Assembly (NCBI GenBank): GCA_036245805.1
Contig: BTRK01000002.1
Span: 27,955,067-28,019,066 of the forward strand
Direction of reading: 5' to 3'
Length of the DNA: 64,000 nt
From: Pristionchus mayeri
Taxonomy: Eukaryota; Nematoda; Chromadorea; Rhabditida; Neodiplogasteridae
Shown: positions 55,001 through 64,000 of the stretch, one piece after another
Numbering within the stretch: position 1 is the stretch's first letter
Layout of the letters: every line of letters begins with the position of its first letter
The notes under the pieces: model-generated
Told to the model about the DNA's origin: nothing
Databases searched by the model: none
Seen by the model: the letters and a program-made list of their open reading frames with translations, nothing else
Position numbers and translations under genes: made by a program

Positions 55001-57608
55001 GGTCTCTCGATCTCTCTGGACATCCACATCGAGGCGAGCATCGCGAATTTATTGTAGAGGCGAGAGGAGAGAGAAGTAGGAGAGACAAGACCCCCAAATG
55101 AACCTGCAAGGAACTTATTACAATAGAATCGGATTGAATCGATGAATCTGCTTGTCTGATGATGATCACAGAACCATCGTTCGTTCCCTTTCATACCCTA
55201 CATGAAACTCATTCGCTTTTATTGTAAAAATTATCATTATTTGTTCGTCATTCACAAATATTTTTCGAATTTCGAGTGAGTGCTAAATAAGTCGACAAGG
55301 AATATGTTTCATTCCATTCACATCTAGAGATCAGAAAGAGTGAAGTTGAAATATATCATTCGATTGTTATTCGAAATAAAAATTTACAAAAACAACATTA
55401 ACCTGGGACATGGCTGGGGAAGAGTGGCTGGCCGATCTGGTATGCGAGGTAGTCGAAGATATTCGTAGTGGAGACAGTGATGAGAGAGCGAGGAGAGATG
55501 AGGTGAGAGAGACCTGAATGGGCAAGTCAGTCCTCGTACTATCTATGACGAAAGACTTATTATTTCGACGATGGGCTAATTATTTCGAAGATAGGCGCGA
55601 CGATACTATGAATACATCTGCAGGTGGTAGGGGGGGACTATCTGGAGTCATTGAGGGTGAACAATGTGCAGAGATACCAGTCACATCCTAATTTCAAGGG
55701 TCAGGAGAGTTCCAAAAAAACTCGTTCTATCTGTCCCTTTCTGTACTCGATGTTCACGTTCCCTCAACTGCACACTCGCTAACTAAGAAGCATCAAAACA
55801 GAACGAGAGCGATTCAGAGGGGGAGGGGTCAATGCACATCGAACAGGCACGCATTTTCCAATTCAATCATCATGCGAGTGAGCAATGAATCGCAACTTTG
55901 TGATCTTTCCCAGATGAACTTAGAAAGTACGAAAAATTTACTTGCCTAATCAAATGACTATCATGCATCTCGACCCACATGTTGCACTTACTGTTAAGCA
56001 AATAAAAAATGAGAAAGTGCACTTCATGCCGCCTTTAATATATCATAGGCGGCATGACGTCACAGTTCTCATCCGACCTAGTGCCCTAAACCTAGGTTAG
56101 CTTCGCAAAAAATCGTCGTAATTCTGCGTGTTATCACGTCAGTCTCTTCGGTGAGAGAGTGCGGAAACTGAAAAGAGTCATCTCTTGGTCTAACTCAAAC
56201 TCACCGATGCCGCAATAGTCGAAGGTCTCCACAATCATCACATCGTATTTCTCCCTCCTCAGCTCCTCGATCGTCCGCTCGAAAGTGATCGTGAAGTTGC
56301 ACTGCTTCTCGAACATGTGCCGAAGGATAGGCATTTGCTGAAATTTGAATATCTTGTTTTTCCTTTTGAATCTCTCCTTCCCAATTTCGCGAATTCACGC
56401 TCATTCGCGTTAACCGGAACCAGAATTTTATTTCGATTTAGGTGCACTGGGAATTGGACTATATCCCACGAGTCTTTCGGAGAACTGCGCACTATTGGGT
56501 AATAGAGGACGGTGTTTCGATCACAAATCACTTGTATCACAAGTGCAAAACCACAAGAGGCCCAAATGCCTTTTAGTTTTAGATTCACGTGAGCTTCACG
56601 CTAATTCGCGTTAGCCTGCACTCTAAGAATACGAAATAAGTTGAGATGGAGAGGGGAAGTCGAGGAAGTGCGGATGATGCAGAGTTCGCCTAGTTCCGCG
56701 ATCAGAGTAACAGGCGCGGCATTAACTGTCAAATAAAATCTTCCTCTTGAGGAGTACGATGTAAGGGCAATTACTCAGGGATAGTATCTACTTGCCATGA
56801 TCGCAGCCCGCGTGCTCTCTGTTTGGAAGACGAAGGAGAAATCGCCGTCCATCGCCTTCAGGAAGAATTCCTTCGCCGATTCCTCTCCTGGGAATTATAA
56901 TTTTTACAATATTTAAACGAAAATTATAATTTTTCGTCCCTTCACTTTACACAATCTTTGGACCAATCGTGCGTGGAAAGGCTAGATAGTGGAAAGACCG
57001 TGGTATCGTTTCTCGAATTCTCACGTGAAAGGAAGTAATTGCCATTCGTGTTATTCTCACTACCATAATAAGGGCAAGCTAATGTCATGGCGCATAACTA
57101 ATATTTCCGAGAAGGAACGACCATAACAACGGCGGCATGATGGTAATACAAGGGTTGTTATGGCTCAGAACATAGGTTACTCTCAGCTGTTCCTGTTTGT
57201 CTGTCTGTGTCAATAAGGAAGAATATGTCAATCAGCGCGAGATCAGATCATTCACTTACCAGGTATCCTCACGACCTTCGACTTGCTCGTTCCATCGTCC
57301 ATGGGAGGGTAGATCTCAGGAATAAGCGAGGTCTGAACTCAATTTGTGAATTCGCACGCATTAATTGTGAAACAATTTCTATGCATTCAGTGTAAAAAAG
57401 TTCCACAACCACATTTTTCTCCACACAAGGAAAGAGAAAGTGAACTCACGACATTATGGCCCTCCTCACTGAGGACATCGGCGATGTTGCCGAGGAAAAC
57501 GGAGTGGGAATGGGCGAATTTGATGTTGTAGACGAGGACTTTGAGGGGTTTCTCGGAAAGGGCGGGGGATAAAAAGAGGAGAAGCAGGGAGAGTAGAGCG
57601 CCGCGCAT
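52087..57608 (-). CDS. UDP-glucuronosyltransferase (UGT), 529 aa
   Basis: Fourteen minus-strand exons join in phase: 57450-57608, 57260-57332, 56796-56887, 56205-56337, 55403-55513, 54949-55103, 54659-54787, 54167-54274, 53799-53925, 53057-53123, 52806-52867, 52608-52701, 52435-52561 and 52087-52239. They total 530 codons including TGA, the usual UGT length. There is a signal peptide (GALLSLLLLFLSPALS), the acceptor-domain motif HSHSVFLGNIAD, GHNVTSLIPE, VSFGTVA, WIPQNDLL, and a UDP-sugar site (FLTHAGKGSYFEAA, LVPLFGDQNRNAA). One C-terminal helix (IIGIVSVFTLIFAFAVY) precedes a basic tail. The enzyme conjugates small lipophilic compounds in the ER lumen. HAG replaces the usual HGG in the signature. 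Intron 3 has a GC donor (ATG|GCAAGT), and the 12/13 junction is the least certain. Two short palindromic MITEs lie in introns. Confidence 0.9.
53646..53717. mobile_element. Short palindromic MITE in a UGT intron
   Basis: AACGTCATGCCGCCTTTGAT and its inverted partner GACGGCATGACGTC flank ATATATA, with truncated GTCGG/CCGAC ends. It belongs to the same family as 28386 and 39080. Confidence 0.75.
56031..56085. mobile_element. Short palindromic MITE in a UGT intron, left end cut
   Basis: CATGCCGCCTTTAATATATC and AGGCGGCATGACGTCACAGT are inverted. The right end GTTCTCATCCGACCTAGTGC is intact, but the left end stops before the ACGTCA block. Confidence 0.75.
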
Positions 57609-59570
57609 AACTACTGATAAGGGGAGGTGCTCCCCCCTCCCTTTTATGGTGGTGGGAACGGGATAAGTCAGTACCGATCTAGTGATGACTGTTTGATGGG
57701 TAATGCTGCGTTTTCTCATAATCTCTGAACAAGTTGTCCGAGCAATCCTTGGAAATGGAAACAAAAGAAGGGAAAGTGGGAACTAAATCAAGAACGATCA
57801 GGGCAACATCAAGTACAATTGGGAATGGGTCAACCGTAGTAACACCACGAGTTCCATCCTCATGTTATTCGAATGGGATGAAATAATCTGAATACATAAC
57901 AATTAAAATATATACAGAACTCATTTTTTCCACTCGAGCACATTGAGAAGGCTGGCGGAACTGTGAACCTCGAGGTATAGCTCGTTGAAGAGGGATCTAT
58001 TAAGCAACTGTGTATATTTTTAATATGCAGGTGTGTTTCTGCGCTATTTCTATCTCAGCTCTCTGATTATGTTTCGTTCGGAAAGATCAAGGAAGGGGGG
58101 GACAATGTGCAAGAGGATGCATTGCATTGCACACAAGTGACACAATGCACAAACTATCCTGCGCCCCTCGCTTTCGCTGCTAATTCAACCCGCTGCAGAG
58201 ATGTCCCTTTGATGTTTATGAAAAATGGTAAGGTGCAGCCACGTCAAGCGGTTTTACAGTCGTAAACGAATACGGTAGGTGGTGTAGTGCTGTGAGGCCG
58301 ACTACTGCTAGGACTACGTAACCCTGCTGTCCAAAGTGCTTCTAAGGAACGTTACCTTTCGCAACCTTTGATGTTTCACGTTTATGATCTTTTGTTGTTT
58401 TATGCTCGAGTATGTAAGATAATATTACAACGACTTCACCTTTAACACACGGTATTGATTCCAGTCGTCCCCGAATTGCCGTGACACTGAAGCACCTTCT
58501 GATACGTCTTTCTCTTGTCTGAAACATACTTTCTATGTAGATTGAATCAAATACCAAATGAAATGGCATGATTGAAATGTCATGATTGATGCGGCAAAGG
58601 TGGATCGATATTAGGATTAGAACAGGGAGAAAAAAGGAAGATTATGTGAAAGACTGTGAGTGAATTGAAGTGTCTGGCCTTTTGGGTCTTCGACTTGAGT
58701 CTTCTTCAGAGGAACAGACAAACCACCGTAAATGCTAAATGCAACCTTAGCTTATAATTACTATTATTATACTTCGTTGCTGGCCACAAAATCAAGGAAA
58801 TCACAATCAAAGAATATTTGATCTCATTATTCAAAGACAAGCTTGCTCAAGTTGATCTTTGATCCCTGATCTTGTACAACTCTTCTAATCCAGATTAACG
58901 ACCCACATATTATTGTTTTTATTGTACAAGGACTAACGGTATAATCATTGCAAGCTATGCTCTCAAGTACATCAGGTCCCACTGAAACTCAACCAATTCT
59001 AATGCCAGACGAACTTCATCCCCTCTGCTTAATGAATGGGTTTCACATCTTATTAATCAACTTTCTTTTCGTCTGACTGGTCTTCCATCTCCATTTCGAT
59101 CTCTCTTTGGCTTCCGACTCACTTGACCCTCCACTCGATCGGTCCTAATTACGGTATTGCCAGTCAGATTACGGTATCAGAGCACTCTTCGTGATTTGCC
59201 TCAAAGCCTACATTAAAGTTATTATTTTTTTTATTTACTCTCTCGAGTTACTACTTCATTTTACCACTTACAACTCTATTTGGTAATGGAAACGAGAGAG
59301 CATAGAAAATGAAGAGAGTGTCCCGAGAACCGTGACCGCGAAAAAGTGGAAAAATAAGAAAATTTGCGCACACTCACTGCACCACGCTCGCTCTTGCACA
59401 CCACATTCCTTTGTCTTGCTCACACTTTGCTTCCGTGTCGCGTTTTCACGAGTTTCTCCTTTATTTGCGCTGTCGCGCCGATTACTCATCCTTTGCGGCG
59501 TGTTATGCATCGATTCCCGCTGTTTTTAGCCTTGTTTTGGCCATGTGATTGCTCATTTTGCCTGTTTTTT
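57609..59570. other. Intergenic region between UGT and PDCD10 orthologue
   Basis: This is the shared upstream region of two divergent genes. No coding exon was supported. It contains G- and A-rich tracts and a GAGAGAGCATAGAAAATGAA hairpin remnant (about 59285-59320). Promoters are expected but cannot be pinpointed. Confidence 0.4.
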
Positions 59571-59578
59571 TTCCAGTG

Positions 59579-62538
59579 ATGAACGAGGAGGTCGGCTACT
59601 TGGGCGCCGTGACCTACCAGTGCCTGTACTCGGGCGCACTCGACCGCGTGCGTCAGTCGATGCGCACCGACGAGAAGGCGCCGTCGGCTGTCCACGTGAG
59701 CTACACTTTTCAAATTATTTTAAATCGATTATTTCCTTCGTTGTTTTAGACTTTATAATCTCTTGCTATGATGCGATTTGCGTGCGCTGGCATGCTTAAT
59801 CTTTCAAGGATGACGGCACTACTTCATTGTATTGATTAGAAGTTGGTCGGGCTCGATGAGTCATTAGCGTTTAGTTAATTAGACTGGTACACTTTGCTAA
59901 TGATCTTTATTATTTAAATATTTATGTATTATTAATATTATTGATTTTAGAAGCTGCGGACTGCTCTGAAGCAGTCGGAGGCTGCCTCGCCCTCGTTTCT
60001 CTTCGACCTCACCAAGCTGCTGTTGGCCGACTGTGGACTCAGCGTGAATCTCCAGGTTGGTGGGCTGTTTAGCTCGCTCTTGAAATAAGATTGTGGTCGA
60101 AGTACGATTATATTGATGCATTATGCGTTATGTAATGGCTAAAATATGATTTTTGTTCTTTTCTCAATTGTAATACAACTGGTTGGATATTATGAGATAA
60201 TGCTGGTTAATGGGAAAATAGCAATTATACTATTGAGTGTTGTGTTTCACTCAATGCTCTTACGCGATTGTGGTTCCTTATTTCGATCGATCTCAGCTTT
60301 GCAGGCTGCGTATATTTAACAATTATATATTTTAATAGCCTCCAAATTGCCCCCCCCCCTTGCAGGAGTCGTTCCTGCGCATGCAGGCCAACGCGCCCAC
60401 TGACGATCTGCTCGTGTTCGGACAGGAGAACGTCCCGCAGTTCCTCGAACTCAGCTCGAGGTCTGCATTTTAGATTTGTGAAATACATCATTGTTCTGAA
60501 CTATTTAGATTTTTGATCGACCCGGAATAATTACTTATCATCCCTAGGACTACTCTCTAGAAATGTAGATACGCTGAAACCCGGAGTAACTGTGCGATGC
60601 TTCAATCTGTCACAGTGTTTAATTTTTAACCACTGGGTGTATGTAGCCTCGCTGAAGGCTACTCACACGCAGTCAATCCACTCTAGACTAGAGTCTAGTC
60701 ATTCAGCATAACTCGATTAAGTTTTCTTATTGGAAAATATTTTGTGTCTTTTCTCATATGTTTCATGTTCGCTTAATAAACGAACCATAGTCGTGCACGA
60801 TACAATCGGGGGGGGGGGGGGGGGGGGTGCCCATCCGGATGGGCTCCCCCCCTCGACGTATATGGGGTCATGGTCAAAAATCGATCGGTAGGTCAAGGCT
60901 AAGTACCATAACCAATCGATAGTACAGTACACCCTGATACCGTATATGGATACCGTAACCCGCGAATATCGCAAACTAACTTTATTTTTAAAAAGTCCTG
61001 GCACCGAGCCCAATCGATTGTACAGTACCCAAGTCACTACCGTAACCCAGTTCCATGGGTCAGATCCAGTTCCTTGGGTCAAACATTTTTCTAAAATTTT
61101 AAAATCGATAGTATAATTATTTTTAATTATCCTATCGTATCTCTCGTTACTGTAGAATAATTTTATAATCGACTTAGGATTTTTAGAAAAATGGTTGACA
61201 ATTTTAGAAAAATGTTTGACCCAAGGAACTGGATCTGACCCATGGAACTGGGTTACGGTAGTGACTTGGGTACTGTACAATCGATTGGGCACGGTGCCAG
61301 GACTTTTTAAAAATAAAGTTAGTTTGCGATATTCGCGGGTTACGGTATCCATATACGGTATCAGGGTGTACTGTACTATCGATTGGTTATGGTACTTAGC
61401 CTTGACCTACCGATCGATTTTTGACCATGACCCCATATACGTCGAGGGGGGGAGCCCATCCGGATGGGCACCCCCCCCCCCCCCCCCCCATACAATCCCT
61501 GCACATGTATGAAACGAACGCTCATCAGCTATATAGCGCACATGAAACATGCTCGCAAATATAACACAAATTTTCCATTAAGAGAACTCTAGACAAGAGT
61601 AGTCACTCAGTCTCATTTCTGGTTGCAGGGCGATCTCTCTGCGTCGCGTGCTGTCGCGAGTGCCCGAGGAGATGAGCGACAGGAGGACCTTCCTCGAGAC
61701 AATCAAGGTGGGGGGAACATTAATATTTAAACAATTTGAAAAAATATATATAATATTAACACTGTTTGAAGCTTTCGTAGCTAATTGTAACAGCTGGTTT
61801 TGAAGGCTCGTTTCTTGCGATCTTTCGCCATCTTTATCTGCTCAGATTTTCCCCTTTTGTGTGATTTTCGGGTAGGTTTCAGGCCCACTATATTGTTAAT
61901 CAGCGCATTGCCTATTTAGCGCATCTGAAACATACTCCAAAGTATGTTTCAGTTGCGGGAGTATGTTGGAGTGTTTCAGATGCGCTAAATAGACAATGTT
62001 TGAAGAATGTTTCAGGGGCGCTAAATAGACAATGTTTGAAGAATGTTTCAGGGGCGTTAAATAGACAATGTGCTGATCAATCATATAGTGGGCCTGAAAC
62101 CTACCCGAAAATGCCCAAAAGTGAAATTCCTAGTCTTGTAAGAACCTATTAAGCTTTTCTTCTAAACTACAGAAATAGATCACAAGTAAGCCATCGAGTT
62201 CGAGTCTTTACAATATAGTTAGTCGGCCGGGACAGGATTACTTGATTTTACAATTCGTTTTGGAGTATTCATAGCTTTTGTCATTTTTAAAATAATTATC
62301 CGAGTTCTCTTATTGGAAAATTTTGCCCCGTTTTCGAATGTTTCAGGTGCGTTATACAGCGGGCGAGCGTTTGTATATGTAGCGTACCTGAAACTTACCC
62401 GAACATTCAACAAAATTTTTCAAATAAAAGAATAATAATTCAAAGTGAGTCCTCTTCAGGAGATCGCCTCGTCGATCAAGAAGTTGCTCGACGCGACCAA
62501 CGACGTGATCACCGTCGTGCCGCAGCACGCGCAGCAGG
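59579..62538 (+). CDS. ccm-3: PDCD10 / CCM3 orthologue (5' part, 158 aa visible)
   Basis: Exons 59579-59695, 59951-60055, 60366-60460, 61629-61707 and 62461-62538 join in phase. The ATG lies two bases after a TTTTTTTTCCAG that could be a trans-splice acceptor. The protein aligns well with animal PDCD10 as I recall it: the N-terminal dimerisation helices (QCLYSGALDRVRQSM, KLRTALKQSEAASPSFL), then VNLQESFLRMQA, LRRVLSRVPEEMSDRRTFLE and TIKEIASSIKKLLDATNDVI leading to the FAT-like four-helix domain. About 50 C-terminal residues are not in the window. PDCD10 is a scaffold that binds GCKIII kinases and striatin in the STRIPAK complex; in C. elegans it is needed for excretory-canal and germline lumen formation. 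Introns 3 and 4 carry foldback elements, and a deleted mariner follows exon 5. Confidence 0.9.
60808..61489. mobile_element. Foldback transposon with G20/C19 tips and 8-bp target duplication
   Basis: The left arm (60808 to about 61098) and right arm (about 61196-61489) are inverted copies with one mismatch noticed (CGAGCCC versus CGTGCCC). They start with runs of 20 G and end with 19 C. The direct repeat ATACAATC flanks the element at 60800-60807 and 61490-61497. An 8-bp duplication is typical of hAT-type insertion. Long frames on both strands (211 and 105 aa) are by-products of the palindrome. It lies in intron 3 of the PDCD10 orthologue. Confidence 0.88.
61868..62112. repeat. Foldback with internal tandem repeats in intron 4
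   Basis: TTTTCGGGTAGGTTTCAGGC with CCCACTATAT on the left pairs with ATATAGTGGGCCTGAAACC then TACCCGAAAA on the right. Inside, GCGCTAAATAGACAATGTTT followed by GAAGAATGTTTCAGGGG repeats with a period of about 37 bp. Similar TTTCAG..GCG pieces occur near 62340-62400. Confidence 0.75.
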
Positions 62539-62967
62539 GTACGCTAACACTAAATTCAATGTTGATATTTGGTATTTTTTATTTGTTTGTTTATCTTACC
62601 CACCAGGGTGATTCATCAGTACTGATTGTTCGAGAATGTAGTGATTGGATTGGAGATGGGGCTAGTTTTATATTTATTTAATCCAAAAGACAGCTAAATG
62701 CAAGTGAAAATTGTGCCCAGAGGCGTTACATTCTCGTTCCATTAATGGTTCATGTTTAGCCTTACTGTGCGTCTTGACTAGATAACATTTGGATTTTTAA
62801 GTACCTGTTATTGAGTGCATACACATCCGGGTCTGGGCCAATATCTTGATGATTTACTTACCAGTTTAAAAAGAGGGTCGAAATGAGCAATCAACGTATA
62901 TAAAAATGAATACAAAGGGGAGCACGCCGTTTTTCTCACTGTTTACTTCCATCTTTGCTTACTGCTA

Positions 62968-63787
62968 TTGGGGTGTCCGGAAAGTTCGTATAATTTTTTG
63001 TTTTTATTTTTTATTCAATGCTTTACAATTCTCAGTGATCAATGTATGCCCCCTTTTTTCTCACTACCTCCCTCCAGCGATTGGGCAGGGTCTCGATACA
63101 TCTCTTCCAGAATGCGGGTTTCTTCGAGACCGCCCAGTTCACGAAAGCCCTCACAACTTCCTCTCGATTCTTGAACTTCTTTCCTTTGCAGAAGTCAGAG
63201 AGAGAGCGGAAGCAGTGGTAGCAGTTTTTCAGCTGTTCGGAAGCTGTTTTTCAGCTGTTCGGGGGAGAGGTCATGGGGAATCACTTGTGGGAGTTTCGGC
63301 TTCTTCCCAGATCGATGGAGGATATCGAACACCGTTGATCTGGGAGTACCAGTATCCTTCTTCAACTCACGCACACTGGCCATGGGCTTGCGCTTCAGTG
63401 TGTGGAGAACGAGAGGCTGATCGAGGGAGGGAGGGCGTCCAGAGCGGGGTTGATCATCGAGACCAAACTCCCCTTTCTTGAAGCGGGAGAACCACTTATA
63501 GCGGAAGGGTATGGAGGGGACGTCAGCTCCTTCCGACTGGGCCAGGGCAGAGTGGGCCTCCTTCACGGATCGGCCAAGACGGTAGTAATGAAGTAAAACT
63601 GCTCGGAGGTAGAGATGGGAGTCCATCACAAGAATCAATGTAGCAACTAGGAGACTGATTAAATCCTCTCACTACTCAACGTCAGAATGATGCAATACAT
63701 TGTTGACAAACAGATTGCGCAATCACTGCATTTGATCGCGAACTGACTTTTTTCCGAAGCATTATACGGACTTTCCGGACACCCCAA
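62968..63787 (-). mobile_element. Internally deleted mariner, 820 bp
   Basis: The terminal inverted repeats start TTGGGGTGTCCGGAAAGT (the right end, read inward, adds CGTATAATG), with TA at 62966-62967 and 63788-63789. A full element would be about 1.3 kb, so the middle of the transposase gene is missing. Confidence 0.88.
63060..63638 (-). pseudogene. Mariner transposase with its catalytic core deleted
   Basis: The N-terminal DNA-binding region is intact from 63638 (LRAVLLHYYRLGRSVKEAHS, WFSRFKKGEFG, RSGRPPSL, the second helix-turn-helix TGTPRSTVFDIL). It then passes SPEQLKN into a short duplicated stretch (CTGTTCGG repeats near 63225-63260), where the catalytic domain should be. The C-terminal tail (KKFKNREEVVRAFVNWAVSK, then LPNRWREVVRKKG) continues in another frame towards about 63060. 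All three catalytic aspartates are missing. A protein from this copy could at most bind DNA. Confidence 0.85.
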
Positions 63788-64000
63788 TAGTAAAAATTTT
63801 AATAATATTTTTCTCAATCAATATATGAGGCGAATCGCGACAGAATCGACCATTTAAGGGGGGCCAGCGGCGGTAGGATTCAATTTCGTCCATTCTTGAT
63901 GAAAATTTGGTTACAAATACTTCAAATGGCGCTCTTTCAAACTGCTTCTTTAGAATTTTGATATCGGTCGTCATCGTCGAGATTCAGAAGGCCAAACTTG
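63788..64000. other. Right edge of window
   Basis: This lies downstream of the deleted mariner, in what should be an intron of the PDCD10 orthologue. A minus-strand frame at 63762-63974 (TDIKILKKQFERAPFEVFVT) has no recognisable domain. The final PDCD10 exon is not seen here. Confidence 0.3.

Noticed and set aside
60717..61512. 211-aa (-) and 105-aa (+) frames as protein genes
   Set aside because: Both are readings of the two arms of one palindrome and share the same peptide, including a proline run from the G/C tract. They are by-products of the foldback element.
1..64000. CRISPR array, bacterial operon or plasmid features
   Set aside because: The spliced genes, tRNA type and transposons are eukaryotic. 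The tandem repeats seen have no spacer structure.

Overview
This window is nuclear DNA of a nematode. Introns are short with TTTCAG-type acceptors, and the genes are nematode-expanded families: serpentine chemoreceptors, F-box-like proteins, a UDP-glucuronosyltransferase, a degenerin and a Ly6-like protein. The mariner relatives are also of nematode type. The style fits a rhabditid or diplogastrid (Pristionchus-like) worm, but the species is inferred. All gene models are spliced by eye, with exon phases checked by hand.

Left part (1-20.5 kb): repeat relics (1-2230) and two diverged copies of an Sra/Srab-type receptor gene on the minus strand (3495-4446 and 15290-18201) flank a 10-kb composite element (5045-15109). 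Its tips are two near-identical 1291-bp DD37D mariners in opposite orientation, each next to a TA. Inside them are ~1.25-kb inverted arms, each with about three ~335-bp tandem repeats. Inside the arms is an 11-exon gene (8282-12381) that looks like a DDE-type transposase of a family I know only as 'uncharacterized protein' in cnidarians, fish and nematodes. This copy carries five in-frame stops. A dead DD34D mariner follows (19232-20481).

Middle part (20.7-47 kb): a 377-aa acidic single-pass membrane protein with a tRNA-Ile(UAU) in its first intron (20751-24657, -); a damaged Srv/Srg-type receptor (26066-27668, +); two F-box-like paralogues (28253-29914 and 34919-36561, +); a Ly6/uPAR-like GPI-anchored protein (30382-30887, -); a 6.5-kb gene-poor stretch with MITEs; a 69-aa secreted peptide gene (43100-43733, +); and an Srd-type receptor (44065-47061, -).

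Right part (47-64 kb): a decayed DEG/ENaC channel gene (+) runs head-on into the 3' end of an intact 529-aa UDP-glucuronosyltransferase (52087-57608, -). The PDCD10/CCM3 orthologue (59579 onward, +) is cut by the window's right side. Its introns contain a 682-bp foldback element with G20/C19 tips and an 8-bp target duplication, a second foldback, and an internally deleted mariner.

The genes form no operon or pathway. The receptors and degenerin suit environmental sensing, the UGT suits detoxification, and PDCD10/CCM3 is a housekeeping scaffold. The strongest candidate for an undescribed system is the composite element and its transposase-like gene.
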